NCBI RefSeq assembly: GCF_028291725.1
Contig: NZ_JAQGNT010000043.1
Coordinates: forward strand, 108,481 to 172,480
Length of the DNA stretch: 64,000 nt
DNA from: Hydrocarboniphaga sp.
GTDB lineage: Bacteria > Pseudomonadota > Gammaproteobacteria > Nevskiales > Nevskiaceae
Direction: 5' to 3'
The notes beneath the pieces were generated by a model. It saw only the letters and a list, made by a program, of their open reading frames with translations, made no database searches and was not told the origin of the DNA. The position numbers and the translations under genes are program-made. Positions 50,878 through 59,927 of the stretch are shown here, piece by piece (the first letter of the stretch is position 1; every line of letters begins with the position of its first letter).

Positions 50878-50924
50878 TAGATCGACCGACATCGGTTGCC
50901 GCATAGGCTCAGCTGGTCTGATAG

Positions 50925-50940
50925 TTCTGTCATAATAGAA
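50925..50940. promoter_or_regulatory. Candidate TetR operator (autoregulatory)
   Basis: TTCTGTCATAATAGAA, an almost perfect palindrome 38 bp upstream of the TetR start. A second layer of symmetry (CTGTCA at 50927-50932, TGACAG further right) surrounds the region. It overlaps a CATAAT that could be the -10 element. Confidence 0.55.
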
Positions 50941-50978
50941 TTGATCATCTGTTCTGACAGACCCGGCACGTAAGCTCG

Positions 50979-51791
50979 ATGTCAATGAAGACCCAATCTG
51001 CCAGCCGGCCATCGGCGAGTGGCACCCCCGCAATCAAGCCCAAGCCGCGAAAACCGGCGGCGGTCCCGAAGTCGGTTCCGGCTAAGGTCGGTCCAGCCGC
51101 GGCAATCGTAGTAGATGCCGCGCCGGAAAAAGAGACGCGTGGCTCTCGGCGAAAGCGCGAGACGCGCGAACGGCTGCTTGAGGCGGGTTTTCGCCTGATG
51201 GCCGAGCGCGGAATGGATGCCGTCGCGATCAACGAAATCACCGAAGCTGCCGACGTTGGCTTCGGCTCCTTCTATAACCACTTTGATACGCGTGAAGCGC
51301 TCTACGCGGCCATCGTCGATGTGGAATTCGAGAAATTCGGCGACGCGCTGGACCGGCTGGTGCGGGACATCGAAGATCCGGCTGAAGTCATCGCAATATC
51401 GATTCGCCACACCCTGTTGAACGCCCAGCAGAATCCGCTTTGGGGCCGCCTGCTGATACGCGAAGGATTGACTCCGGACCTGGTTTCGCGTGGCCTCGGT
51501 GTGCGACTGATGCGCGACATCACACGAGGTGTTGCCAGTGGTCGGTTTAAGGCCCCCGATCCGATCATGAGCTTCATCGCCATCAGCGGCGGCATCCTGG
51601 TCGCCATATCCGCCGAAATCCAGATGAGGGGCGGTGACGGCGCTGCGTTCACCCGCCACGGCTTGGACCAGCAGAGCCTGCCGGAACGGGCTGCGGCCTT
51701 CTTGATCCATGGCCTGGGCATTTCGTTCGCCGAGGCTGGCAAGATCGCCCGCAAGCGTTTGCCGGTGATTCAGGGGTCATCGCTACCTTAG
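50979..51791 (+). CDS. TetR-family transcriptional regulator
   Basis: 270 residues. A long Pro/Ala/Lys-rich N-terminal tail (about 1-50) precedes the HTH: RKRETRERLLEAGFRLMAER and ITEAADVGFGSFYNHFDTRE (about 50-100). The C-terminal helical domain should bind the inducer. The first ATG (50979) and one two codons later are equally possible starts. It lies between the monooxygenase/SnoaL genes and the FAH/TonB genes, and matching palindromes lie in its own and the divergent promoter. Likely a local repressor relieved by a pathway intermediate; that is inference. Confidence 0.92.
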   Translation: MSMKTQSASRPSASGTPAIKPKPRKPAAVPKSVPAKVGPAAAIVVDAAPEKETRGSRRKRETRERLLEAGFRLMAERGMDAVAINEITEAADVGFGSFYNHFDTREALYAAIVDVEFEKFGDALDRLVRDIEDPAEVIAISIRHTLLNAQQNPLWGRLLIREGLTPDLVSRGLGVRLMRDITRGVASGRFKAPDPIMSFIAISGGILVAISAEIQMRGGDGAAFTRHGLDQQSLPERAAAFLIHGLGISFAEAGKIARKRLPVIQGSSLP

Positions 51792-51847
51792 ACGACCGGC
51801 CTTTTAGACGTGTGGGCTCTTTCGCCTGGACAAGGCCTGGCGGCGAG

Positions 51848-52726
51848 TTAGGTCAGAACCTGCTCTAGAACGTCGTTCACCAGCGTGCCGACGCCGCTCA
51901 CCTCCACCTCGACGCGTGTGCCCGGAACCAGCAGCACTCTCGGATTGCGCAGTGCGCCGATGCCCTTGGGCGAGCCAGTGACCATTATGTCACCCACTTC
52001 CAGCCAGGCGAATTCAGAGATGAAGCTGATCAGCTGCGCGAAGCTGAAGATCAGATCATCGACCGGCATGCGCTGCATCTCGTTGCCGTCGACACGGCAG
52101 ACCATGGTCATGGTGGCGAGATCGACTTCGTCCGGTGTGGCCAGGCAGGGACCGAAGCCGCCGCTGCGATAGGCATTTTTGCCGGCCGTGATTTGCGGAG
52201 AAGCCTGCTGATAGCTCCGTGCACTCGCGTCGTTGAAGGCCGAGTAGCCGGCAATGTAGTCGAGCGCCGACTCCACCGGGACATTGCGGCCACGCTTGCC
52301 GATCACCAGCGCAATCTCGCCCTCAAAATCGAAGATGGGTTCGAGCTTGGGCTTCTCCAGAGGCTGCCCGGAGCCCACCAGGGTCGCGTTGGCGCGCAGG
52401 AAAAGAATGGGCTTGGGCGGTAAGTCCTTCAGGCCCATGTAGGCCTTGGCCTCGTTGAAGTGCGAATGCGTATTCATGCCCGCACACCAAATCGTGCCCG
52501 GGTTCGGGATGGGCGGCAGGAGTTCGATTTGCTCCAGCCGGAGATCGGGCGCCGCGCCTTCAAGCAGCCCCGCGGCGGACTTGAGCCCTTCGCCATCGGC
52601 GCTGGAGAGCAGGCTTTTCAGGTCGGGGAAGCGCTTGCCCAGATGCTTCGAGAGATCGACTGCTCCATCGCCCTTGAGAGCGCCGTAGCCAGACTGGCTT
52701 TGAATGCGAAAACTGATCAGCTTCAT
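51848..52726 (-). CDS. Fumarylacetoacetate-hydrolase-family protein
   Basis: 292 residues with the FAH fold. N-terminal GYGALKGDGAVDLS is followed by metal-binding FDFEGEIALVIGKRG (Glu ligands) and YIAGYSAFNDASARSYQ, then VTGSPKGIGALRNPRVLL and VEVEVSGVGTLVND near the end. Role: hydrolysis of C-C bonds in acylpyruvates or hydration/decarboxylation of 2-oxo acids in aromatic meta-cleavage pathways. It follows the TonB receptor (109 bp) on the same strand, and would act after the dioxygenase. The exact substrate is unknown. Confidence 0.9.
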   Translation of the reverse strand: MKLISFRIQSQSGYGALKGDGAVDLSKHLGKRFPDLKSLLSSADGEGLKSAAGLLEGAAPDLRLEQIELLPPIPNPGTIWCAGMNTHSHFNEAKAYMGLKDLPPKPILFLRANATLVGSGQPLEKPKLEPIFDFEGEIALVIGKRGRNVPVESALDYIAGYSAFNDASARSYQQASPQITAGKNAYRSGGFGPCLATPDEVDLATMTMVCRVDGNEMQRMPVDDLIFSFAQLISFISEFAWLEVGDIMVTGSPKGIGALRNPRVLLVPGTRVEVEVSGVGTLVNDVLEQVLT

Positions 52727-52835
52727 GAACGAGCTCCAAAGCGTGGATGCGCTGCATGGTTGAGCAACAGTGAGCAGTGAAGAACGAGCACCTCAAATTG
52801 CTTGCGGGCAAAGATCGTGAGCCGACTGGCGTGCA

Positions 52836-55328
52836 TCAGAACTGCACGCTCAACCGGACTCCGTAAGTCCGAGGATCGCTGTAGCTCGCGGAGTCGATTC
52901 CGCTTTGGCTGGCAGTGGACGTCAGGCTTCGCGTGTTCTCAATGTTGCGGATATATGCCGAAACTGACCAAACATAGGTCGCGTTCTTCGGTGTGAGGAC
53001 GATTTGGGCCTGGCTGCGCCATGCATCGCCCTGCTGCTGAAAGGGCAGATATTGGAACCCAACATAGTAGCTCGTGCGGTACTGAGTCTCTGCGCTCAGC
53101 AGTACGATGTAATCGGAGACGGGAATCGCCTGAGAAAGCGATAAATTGAGCGTCCACTTCGGAGAATTGAATCCCGGGTAACCGTCACAATTCACATGAT
53201 ATGAATCGCCGCCGGCGTTTTTCGTACTGGGGCATCCCACGAGTTGTGGCGGTGAATTGTCCGTAGTGATGATCGGGATAACGTCGACGATCGGGGTGTC
53301 ATACTGAAAAGCGTTATAAGTCGAATCGAGATACTGCAGTGTCGCGCCCGCATGCATTCCCGGCCAGGGTAGCGCCTTGGCATCGAGTTCAAAGCCACGG
53401 ATGCTCGATGAGCCGATGTTCTGGATAATGAAGTTCAGGTTGCCGTTGGTATCCTCGCCCAAATAACCCAGCTGTTGATCCTTGTATTCCCAATCGAACG
53501 CTTCTGCGTTGAGCTCGAAGTTGCCATTCCAGAAACGGTTCTTCGAGCCCACTGTGTAGGCGATGATCTTTTCCGGTCGGTAGCTCTCGTAGCCGGCGGC
53601 AATCGAGAAGCCTCCCGACCGGAAGCCGTTCTCGACGCTGGCGTAAAGCAGCGATTCGGGCTCCAGATCGTATTCAAGCGCGCCACGGAACGTTGGCCTG
53701 CCCTGGTTGAGCTTTGCTTGCTCACTCGTGATCTGGCGAATGATGATCGTCTCTTCCGGGAGCTGTACCGTTGGCAGCCCTCCGGCAGTCGGGATATTGA
53801 ATGGCTGATCTTCAGGTTTGGGTGCATAGATAAACAGCCGGGCGTTGGGGCAATTCGGAATCCCGATGATCTTATTGATACAGACCATGGCCAAGCCGTC
53901 CGTATTCCCATCAAACTTCTTCCAGTCACGGGTGTACCGGGCACCGCCCACTACTCGCAGGTCATCCGTCACGTGGAAGGTGAGCCGGGCGAAGGCAGCT
54001 GCGGAGCTTGAATCACTATCGTAAAACTGGCGTGCGTAGACGGCCGACTGATTGATAGCGCCATCCGATGACACGGCTTCATGGTAGAAATACATGCCTG
54101 TCGTGTAATCGAGAAGCTCTCCTCCGGCGCTGGCCAATCGCGTTTCGACGCTGAATTGATTTCCGGTATCAACGGACCCCAGCGAGAACGGCGTGCCAAC
54201 GATCACATTGGAATGATAGCCGCGGTATGCCGGAATGAACGTGACAACGCCTGCGTTCGTGGTCCAGTCCAATTCGGCATTGGTCCCGTAATAGTCGCTG
54301 TCGGATAAAGGATAAGGACTCAAATGATCATAATTTCGCCCGACCTGCGGAATGAAGAGCGTTGTCCGGTAGTCCTGCAATTTGGTTGAGAACAAGCCTT
54401 CGCTGGGGGAAAAATGCGTCGGCGTAGCCGTATAAGCGCCTGCCCGGGAATCGTACTGGCTGTAGTCCAGATACGTGCTGGACCCGCCGACTCCACCAGC
54501 ATGCGAATAATCCCCGGACAATCGTAACGTGACGTCGTCGGAGAGCTGACTCTTTTCCTGTAGCCGAACGGACTTGATGTTTTTATCGCCGGTGCCGTCG
54601 TTTGCAAAGCCATCGTTAGCGGTCACCAGTGCCGAAAGCCGGATGGCGCTGTCTTCACCAATCGGCTCATTGAATGCACCCTCGGCGTTGTAGAAGGCAT
54701 AGTTGCCGTATCCCACATTGAAGTAGCCCGATGTTTGCCCCAACTGCGGCTCCACGGGCAATACATTGAGTGCGCCACCGGTCGCATTTCGCCCATACAA
54801 GGTGCCCTGCGGGCCCTTCAACAATTCGATGCGTTGCAAATCAAAGAAAAGGCCTTGAGTCGAAGTCGAGCGACCGATGTAAACGCCGTCGTAATTGAAG
54901 GCCACCGCAGGATCGGTGTAACCCAGTTGGGAAAATGTGCCGACCCCGCGGACGAAGTTGCTGATGCCGTTGCTCACGAGCGCCGGCATTTTCTCGTTGA
55001 GCCGCGTCAAATCGACAATTCCGGACTTTTCCAGATCGTCTCCGGAGACGACATCCAAGGCTACGGCCGCCTTTTGCGCGCTTTCGACACGATGCTGGGC
55101 CGTAACCACGATTTCTTCCAGGCCGCCTGGCTCACTGCTGTCTCGAGCTTCGGCCTCCACCGGAGTCTCAGCCGGTGTATCGACGGGAATAGATGAAAGC
55201 TCCGGCGCCCCCGCAGCCTGACCGTCAGGCGTACTACCCTGCGCGACGGGAGCTTCCTGCGCAGAAGCGACCACCGACCAAGACAGGGGCAATACAAGCG
55301 CGAACGCTCGAAACACAGACAGGGACAT
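52836..55328 (-). CDS. TonB-dependent outer-membrane receptor
   Basis: 830 residues from ATG 55328, with signal peptide ending VVASAQ. TonB box LEEIVVTAQHRVES, plug (FVRGVGTFSQLGYTDPAVAF, LLKGPQGTLYGRNATGG) and barrel ending in Phe (YGVRLSVQF). It is less GC-rich than the other two receptors. Neighbours, a FAH-family hydrolase, an amidohydrolase and a glycosidase, suggest an aromatic or glycosylated substrate; this is inference. The upstream region has two degenerate copies of the TetR palindrome. Confidence 0.93.
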   Translation of the reverse strand: MSLSVFRAFALVLPLSWSVVASAQEAPVAQGSTPDGQAAGAPELSSIPVDTPAETPVEAEARDSSEPGGLEEIVVTAQHRVESAQKAAVALDVVSGDDLEKSGIVDLTRLNEKMPALVSNGISNFVRGVGTFSQLGYTDPAVAFNYDGVYIGRSTSTQGLFFDLQRIELLKGPQGTLYGRNATGGALNVLPVEPQLGQTSGYFNVGYGNYAFYNAEGAFNEPIGEDSAIRLSALVTANDGFANDGTGDKNIKSVRLQEKSQLSDDVTLRLSGDYSHAGGVGGSSTYLDYSQYDSRAGAYTATPTHFSPSEGLFSTKLQDYRTTLFIPQVGRNYDHLSPYPLSDSDYYGTNAELDWTTNAGVVTFIPAYRGYHSNVIVGTPFSLGSVDTGNQFSVETRLASAGGELLDYTTGMYFYHEAVSSDGAINQSAVYARQFYDSDSSSAAAFARLTFHVTDDLRVVGGARYTRDWKKFDGNTDGLAMVCINKIIGIPNCPNARLFIYAPKPEDQPFNIPTAGGLPTVQLPEETIIIRQITSEQAKLNQGRPTFRGALEYDLEPESLLYASVENGFRSGGFSIAAGYESYRPEKIIAYTVGSKNRFWNGNFELNAEAFDWEYKDQQLGYLGEDTNGNLNFIIQNIGSSSIRGFELDAKALPWPGMHAGATLQYLDSTYNAFQYDTPIVDVIPIITTDNSPPQLVGCPSTKNAGGDSYHVNCDGYPGFNSPKWTLNLSLSQAIPVSDYIVLLSAETQYRTSYYVGFQYLPFQQQGDAWRSQAQIVLTPKNATYVWSVSAYIRNIENTRSLTSTASQSGIDSASYSDPRTYGVRLSVQF

Positions 55329-55352
55329 GCTGGGCTCTCCTCCGATTTTCTT

Positions 55353-55400
55353 TCTTATATTGATAGCTTGTGCATATCTGATAATTTTGTCAATATCGAT
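55353..55400. promoter_or_regulatory. Possible degenerate TetR sites in the TonB/amidohydrolase divergent region
   Basis: TTATATTGATAG (55355-55366) matches the TTATCATGATAG core of the 50071 site at 10 of 12 positions. TTTTGTCAATATCGAT (55385-55400) resembles the 50925 site. ATATTGA and TCAATAT also form a long-range inverted repeat. Weak evidence. Confidence 0.3.
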
Positions 55401-55541
55401 TTTCCAATCTGGGATGACGTTAGCCCCAGAACATATCCCGGCCTGCTTCGCTGTCTCCGACAGCAACGGCCGAAACGGCGCAGGAGAAGTGCAGTGGAGA
55501 AGCAACGCGGGATGAGGTTCGCGGAGGGCTCGCTATCACAG

Positions 55542-57071
55542 ATGACTAAAGCCCGTGCTCTGGCGATCACGATCGTAAGTTCTGCCGCCTTACTGAGCGG
55601 TTGTCCCGCCGAATCCATGCAGTCGCGTAAAGAAGCGGCACCGGTCGAGCATCCAATGCGCGCCGATCAACTGTTCATTGAAAACGCCACGATCGTGGAC
55701 GTACGCAAGGGGTTGCTTTTACCGGGGATGAATATCGCGATCAGTCGCGGCCAAATCACGACCATTGCGCCCCGCGGGAGCCTTGCAGCGGATTCATCAG
55801 CCCAGATCGTCGATGCCACCGGCAAGTTCGTTGTCCCCGGCTACAACGACATGCATGTACACGTGATGGGAGAAGACGATCTAGCCGACAGTTTGGCGCT
55901 GATGCTGGCGAACGGCATCACGGGATTCCGGCAGATGAGCGGATCGGAGGCTTTGCTCGAGCAGCGCCGAAAAGGTGGTTTGCCTATTCGGAACGATGAA
56001 CCCGCACTATTGGCAATGCCCGGGCCCATCCTGACGCCGGTCAATGCGCGAACGCCGGAGATGGCGAGCGCCTTGGTTCGGAAGCAGCAGGCTGCCGGCG
56101 CAGATTTCATCAAAATCGGATTGGTCAGCCCCATCGTTCTGAAAGCGGCTCTGGAAGAAAGTCACCGCGACGGAATACCGGCTCTGGGGCATGTCCCACC
56201 CGATGTCGACGCGATCACCGCGTCAAACGAAGGCATGCATTCGATCGAACATCTGGGCCCCGGCGACAGCGTCATGATCGCGTGTTCCATGGAGTCAGCG
56301 GCTCTCCAGGGCGAGGCTCCCGCTTTGCCGGCCTTTCTCAAGATTCCCTTTGCGATCCCTTTCAGCGACCAGATCGTGGCGCACTTCCTGAAACGAATCT
56401 TGGTCAACCCTTCCATGGGGCTGTCGTCAAAAGACTTCGATCGCATACGACTGGCGGTTTCAACCTACAGCGAAGCCAAATGTCATTCGACGGCAGCGGT
56501 GTTCACCACCAACAAAACTTGGCAAGTCCCGACGCTTATTCGACTGAAGAACTCGCATCTTGCGGATTCAGCGGAGTTTACAAACGATCTCAATCTGAAA
56601 TACGTAGACGCGGATCGGCTGAATCTGTGGCGCGAGGTGACGAAGGAGTTCATCGAAAAAGTGTCACCGAAGGACAAACAGATTTTGCGCGACGCTTATT
56701 CCCTTGATCTCAAGCTGGTCAAGCTGCTGGATGCCGACGGGGTGCGCATGATGGCTGGTAGCGATGCCGGGCCCGGTTGGATCGGCTTCTCCCTCCATAC
56801 GGAATTCGACGAGCTGGCTACCGCGGGTCTGTCGCCTCTGCACATCCTGCAGATGACGACGATCAATGCCGCCGGCTTTCTGGGGCGCACTTCGACAATG
56901 GGCACTGTCGAGCAAGGCAAGGTCGCTGATCTTGTGGTGCTCGACGCGAATCCGCTGGACGACGCTGGGAATTTGCATCGGATCAATGCTGTCATCCGCT
57001 CGGGTTTCTATCGATCCAGCACGGATCTGGCAAACCTCAAGGCCGGCGTCGCGGCTTCCGTAAGCCGATAG
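55542..57071 (+). CDS. Lipoprotein amidohydrolase-superfamily metalloenzyme
   Basis: 509 residues from ATG 55542. A lipobox LSGC places the lipidated Cys at 21, so the protein is probably membrane-anchored; a longer start at 55512 is possible. Metal-binding HVHV is at 105-108, followed by LGHVPP, SIEHLG and the Asp in AGSDAGPGW near the C-terminal third. These are marks of the imidazolonepropionase/prolidase-like amidohydrolases. Role: hydrolysis of an amide, lactone or ester, with Zn or Fe. It lies divergent from the TonB receptor and 13 bp before GH1. The substrate is unknown. Confidence 0.88.
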   Translation: MTKARALAITIVSSAALLSGCPAESMQSRKEAAPVEHPMRADQLFIENATIVDVRKGLLLPGMNIAISRGQITTIAPRGSLAADSSAQIVDATGKFVVPGYNDMHVHVMGEDDLADSLALMLANGITGFRQMSGSEALLEQRRKGGLPIRNDEPALLAMPGPILTPVNARTPEMASALVRKQQAAGADFIKIGLVSPIVLKAALEESHRDGIPALGHVPPDVDAITASNEGMHSIEHLGPGDSVMIACSMESAALQGEAPALPAFLKIPFAIPFSDQIVAHFLKRILVNPSMGLSSKDFDRIRLAVSTYSEAKCHSTAAVFTTNKTWQVPTLIRLKNSHLADSAEFTNDLNLKYVDADRLNLWREVTKEFIEKVSPKDKQILRDAYSLDLKLVKLLDADGVRMMAGSDAGPGWIGFSLHTEFDELATAGLSPLHILQMTTINAAGFLGRTSTMGTVEQGKVADLVVLDANPLDDAGNLHRINAVIRSGFYRSSTDLANLKAGVAASVSR

Positions 57072-57084
57072 AGGGAGAGACATC

Positions 57085-58416
57085 ATGAGCGAACTTGATT
57101 TGAATCGCCGCATGTTCATTGCCGGCTCTCTGGGCTTGGCGGGCATCGGCACTTTATCGACCCGTGCCCAGGCATCACCCGCGAGTAAAGCCAAAGCACT
57201 GCCCAAGAGCTTTCTGTTCGGCTGCGCGGTTGCGGGGCATCAAGTCGAGGGCAACAATGTCAACTCCGATTTCTGGGTCTATGAAAACGTCAATCCGACG
57301 CTTTTTACCGAACGATCAGGCGACGCCTGCGATCACTATCATCGGTATGAAGAAGACATTGCCCTGACCGCCCGCCTGGGCTTCAACTGCATCCGGCTCA
57401 GCATTGAGTGGAGTCGAATCGAGCCGGAGGCTGGGTTCTTCTCGCAAGCGGAAATCGATCGCTACGAGCGAGTTCTGGAGTGCTGTCACAAACACGGCCT
57501 GGCTCCGTTTGTGACTTATAACCATTTCACGGCCCCGCGATGGTTTGCAGCCCGCGGCGGTTTTTCGAGAGATGACAGCTCCGAACTGTTCGCGCGCTAT
57601 GCAGACAAAGCGACTTCCCGCTTGGGTCCTTTGATTGCGGCGGCCGCCACATTCAACGAACCGAACCTATTGCAGAGCGTGTTCTGGCACAAAGCGTCGC
57701 TGGCGGAATCACCCAAGGCGATGCAGATGGCTGCCGCTGCTGCAAGAGCCTGCGGCTCGGAAACGTTCGTGACGTTTTATAGCAGCGGCTCGGATGCTAT
57801 CCAGGCCAACTATCTGGCGGCCCATGCCAAAGCTTACGAAGCGATCAAATCAGTGGCCGGCAACTTTCCGGTCGGCGTCAACATCGCGATATCGGACGAA
57901 CAAGGTGTTGGCCCGAACAATCTGGCCACTCAACGGCAGAAGGATTGCTACGGATCCTGGCTTGAGGCCGCAGCCAAATCCGATTTCGTAGGCGTTCAGA
58001 CCTATTCACGCAATCGGACGGGGCCCGACGGTGACCTCGGGCCCGAAGCTGGCGCTGAACTGACGCAGATGGGCTATGAGTTCTATCCGCAGGCGCTTGG
58101 CGCAACGATACGACATGCTGCTGCCGTCACCGGAAAGCCGGTCTACGTCACCGAGAATGGCATCGGCACGGAAGATGATACGCGGCGCATCGCATACATC
58201 GACGCTGCGCTGGCAGAGGTGGACAACTGCATCAAAGACGGTGTCGACGTACGCAGCTACATTCACTGGTCATTACTGGACAATTTTGAATGGATCTTTG
58301 GATACCGACCGAAATTTGGACTGGTATCAGTCGATCGAAAAACCTTTGAGCGCTCACCGAAGCCGAGCGCCCACTATCTCGGGGCTATCGCTCGAGCAAG
58401 AACTACCCGATCATAG
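57085..58416 (+). CDS. GH1 beta-glycosidase with Tat-like signal
   Basis: 443 residues. NRRMFIAGSLGLAGIGTL at 7-24 looks like a twin-arginine signal followed by an Ala-rich cleavage region, implying export folded to the periplasm. GH1 signatures are TFNEPN at 189-194 (acid/base Glu192) and YVTENGIG at 354-361 (nucleophile Glu357). QVEGN and the C-terminal WSLLDNFEW are also typical. Role: release of glucose or a similar sugar from a glycoside. Most GH1 enzymes are cytoplasmic; exported ones are less common. It is operonic with the amidohydrolase and near the MFS transporter. Confidence 0.93.
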   Translation: MSELDLNRRMFIAGSLGLAGIGTLSTRAQASPASKAKALPKSFLFGCAVAGHQVEGNNVNSDFWVYENVNPTLFTERSGDACDHYHRYEEDIALTARLGFNCIRLSIEWSRIEPEAGFFSQAEIDRYERVLECCHKHGLAPFVTYNHFTAPRWFAARGGFSRDDSSELFARYADKATSRLGPLIAAAATFNEPNLLQSVFWHKASLAESPKAMQMAAAAARACGSETFVTFYSSGSDAIQANYLAAHAKAYEAIKSVAGNFPVGVNIAISDEQGVGPNNLATQRQKDCYGSWLEAAAKSDFVGVQTYSRNRTGPDGDLGPEAGAELTQMGYEFYPQALGATIRHAAAVTGKPVYVTENGIGTEDDTRRIAYIDAALAEVDNCIKDGVDVRSYIHWSLLDNFEWIFGYRPKFGLVSVDRKTFERSPKPSAHYLGAIARARTTRS

Positions 58417-58616
58417 CCAGTTCGATGGCCCCGTTCGGGAGATATCGAAATCGCTAGGCTCGGCGATAACACAGTCGACTCACTCCGATGTTCGATTCGC
58501 ATCGGGCAGCGCTGACAGATCCTTTTCTGAAGGCGTCAAATCCGTGGATGCTCAGCACCCTTCAGAGTTTCCATCGGGCATTCCGGATGGATTTCGATCA
58601 GTCAAATGGCGGTTTC

Positions 58617-59900
58617 ATGAATATCGATCCGAGCGGCACATCGACCGCTTCAGTAACGAAACCTGCGACCGGAGCACCGAGGAGTCTGCAGTTCTTCGTC
58701 ATCGGTCTGTTTTTTGTCTTCGGCGGGCTCACCAGCCTGAACGATGTGCTCATCCCGAAGCTAAAGGATCTATTCACGCTCGGCTACGCTCAGGCGATGT
58801 TGGTTCAGTTCGCTTTCTTCGCCGCCTACTTCACTATTTCGATACCCGCGGCCTTGCTGGTCCGGCGATTCGGTTACATGCGGACCGCGGCTATCGGCCT
58901 GATGGTGATGACGACCGGATGCCTGTTGTTCATTCCTGCATCGCAGTCCGGAATCTTCAGCATGTTTCTCTTTGCACTGTTTGTTCTCGCGTCAGGAGTG
59001 ACGACGGTACAGGTCGTGGCGAACCCGCTGATTTCGATCCTGGGACCAGCATCAACGGCACACAGTCGCCTCACCTTTGCTCAAGCTTTCAATTCCTTGG
59101 GGACCACGGTTTTTCCTTACGTCGGTTCTATCTTGATCCTGGGATCGTTGACGACGATCAATGCAAGGGATCTTGCCGGCGCCGCGCTGGAGTCCTACCG
59201 TTCGGTAGAGTCGATGGTCATCGTGCACACCTATGTGGGTCTGGCGGCAGCACTGACGCTGGTCGCCGTTGCGGTGTGGAGTATGCGAAGCAAGCTGCAG
59301 GAGAAGCCTGAAGTCGCATTGGGTCTCCTGAAGTCGTTCGATCTTCTCCTCAGGCCTCGTTTTGCCTTTGGAGCGCTCTGCATCTTTCTTTATGTTGGCG
59401 CTGAAGTCACTGTTGGTTCCTTCATTGTCAGCTACCTGATGCAAGCCGACGGGATGGGACTGGCAGAGCGGGACGCGGGCATGCACGTCCCATTATATTG
59501 GGGCGGCGCGATGCTGGGTCGATTCATAGGGACCTGGGCGCTACGCGTCTACTCGCCGGGCAAGGTGCTCGCGACGGCGGCCTTCACCGCGGCACTGCTA
59601 CTCCTGGCGTCGTCGATCACCGCAGGCAGCATTTCGGGTTGGACGCTACTGGCAGTCGGCCTGTGCAACTCGATCATGTTTCCGACCATTTTCTCGTTGG
59701 GCTGCGAAAATCTCGGCAGTCGTATGTCCGAGGGATCAGGCATCTTCTGCATGGCCATTGTCGGCGGCGCCATCGTTCCGCTGATAGCAGGCTACACCGC
59801 TGACCACAGCAGTTTGAAGATCGCGTTGTTCATCCCCCTGTTGTGCTACGTAACCATCATGGGTTATGGCTGGTATGCCTGCGAATCCCGGACAGGATGA
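58617..59900 (+). CDS. MFS sugar transporter (FucP/GluP-like)
   Basis: 427 residues with about 12 transmembrane helices, starting MNIDPSGTST at 58617; a longer frame from 58488 is open but lacks similarity. FVFGGLTSLNDVLIPKLKDL, and VVANPLISILGP in TM4-5, are hallmarks of the FHS (fucose/glucose/galactose:H+) family. Role: proton-coupled import of a monosaccharide. It follows GH1 by 200 bp and would take up the sugar freed in the periplasm; that is inference. Confidence 0.9.
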   Translation: MNIDPSGTSTASVTKPATGAPRSLQFFVIGLFFVFGGLTSLNDVLIPKLKDLFTLGYAQAMLVQFAFFAAYFTISIPAALLVRRFGYMRTAAIGLMVMTTGCLLFIPASQSGIFSMFLFALFVLASGVTTVQVVANPLISILGPASTAHSRLTFAQAFNSLGTTVFPYVGSILILGSLTTINARDLAGAALESYRSVESMVIVHTYVGLAAALTLVAVAVWSMRSKLQEKPEVALGLLKSFDLLLRPRFAFGALCIFLYVGAEVTVGSFIVSYLMQADGMGLAERDAGMHVPLYWGGAMLGRFIGTWALRVYSPGKVLATAAFTAALLLLASSITAGSISGWTLLAVGLCNSIMFPTIFSLGCENLGSRMSEGSGIFCMAIVGGAIVPLIAGYTADHSSLKIALFIPLLCYVTIMGYGWYACESRTG

Positions 59901-59927
59901 GTGGGAATTGCCCTTCGGCCGTTCGAG

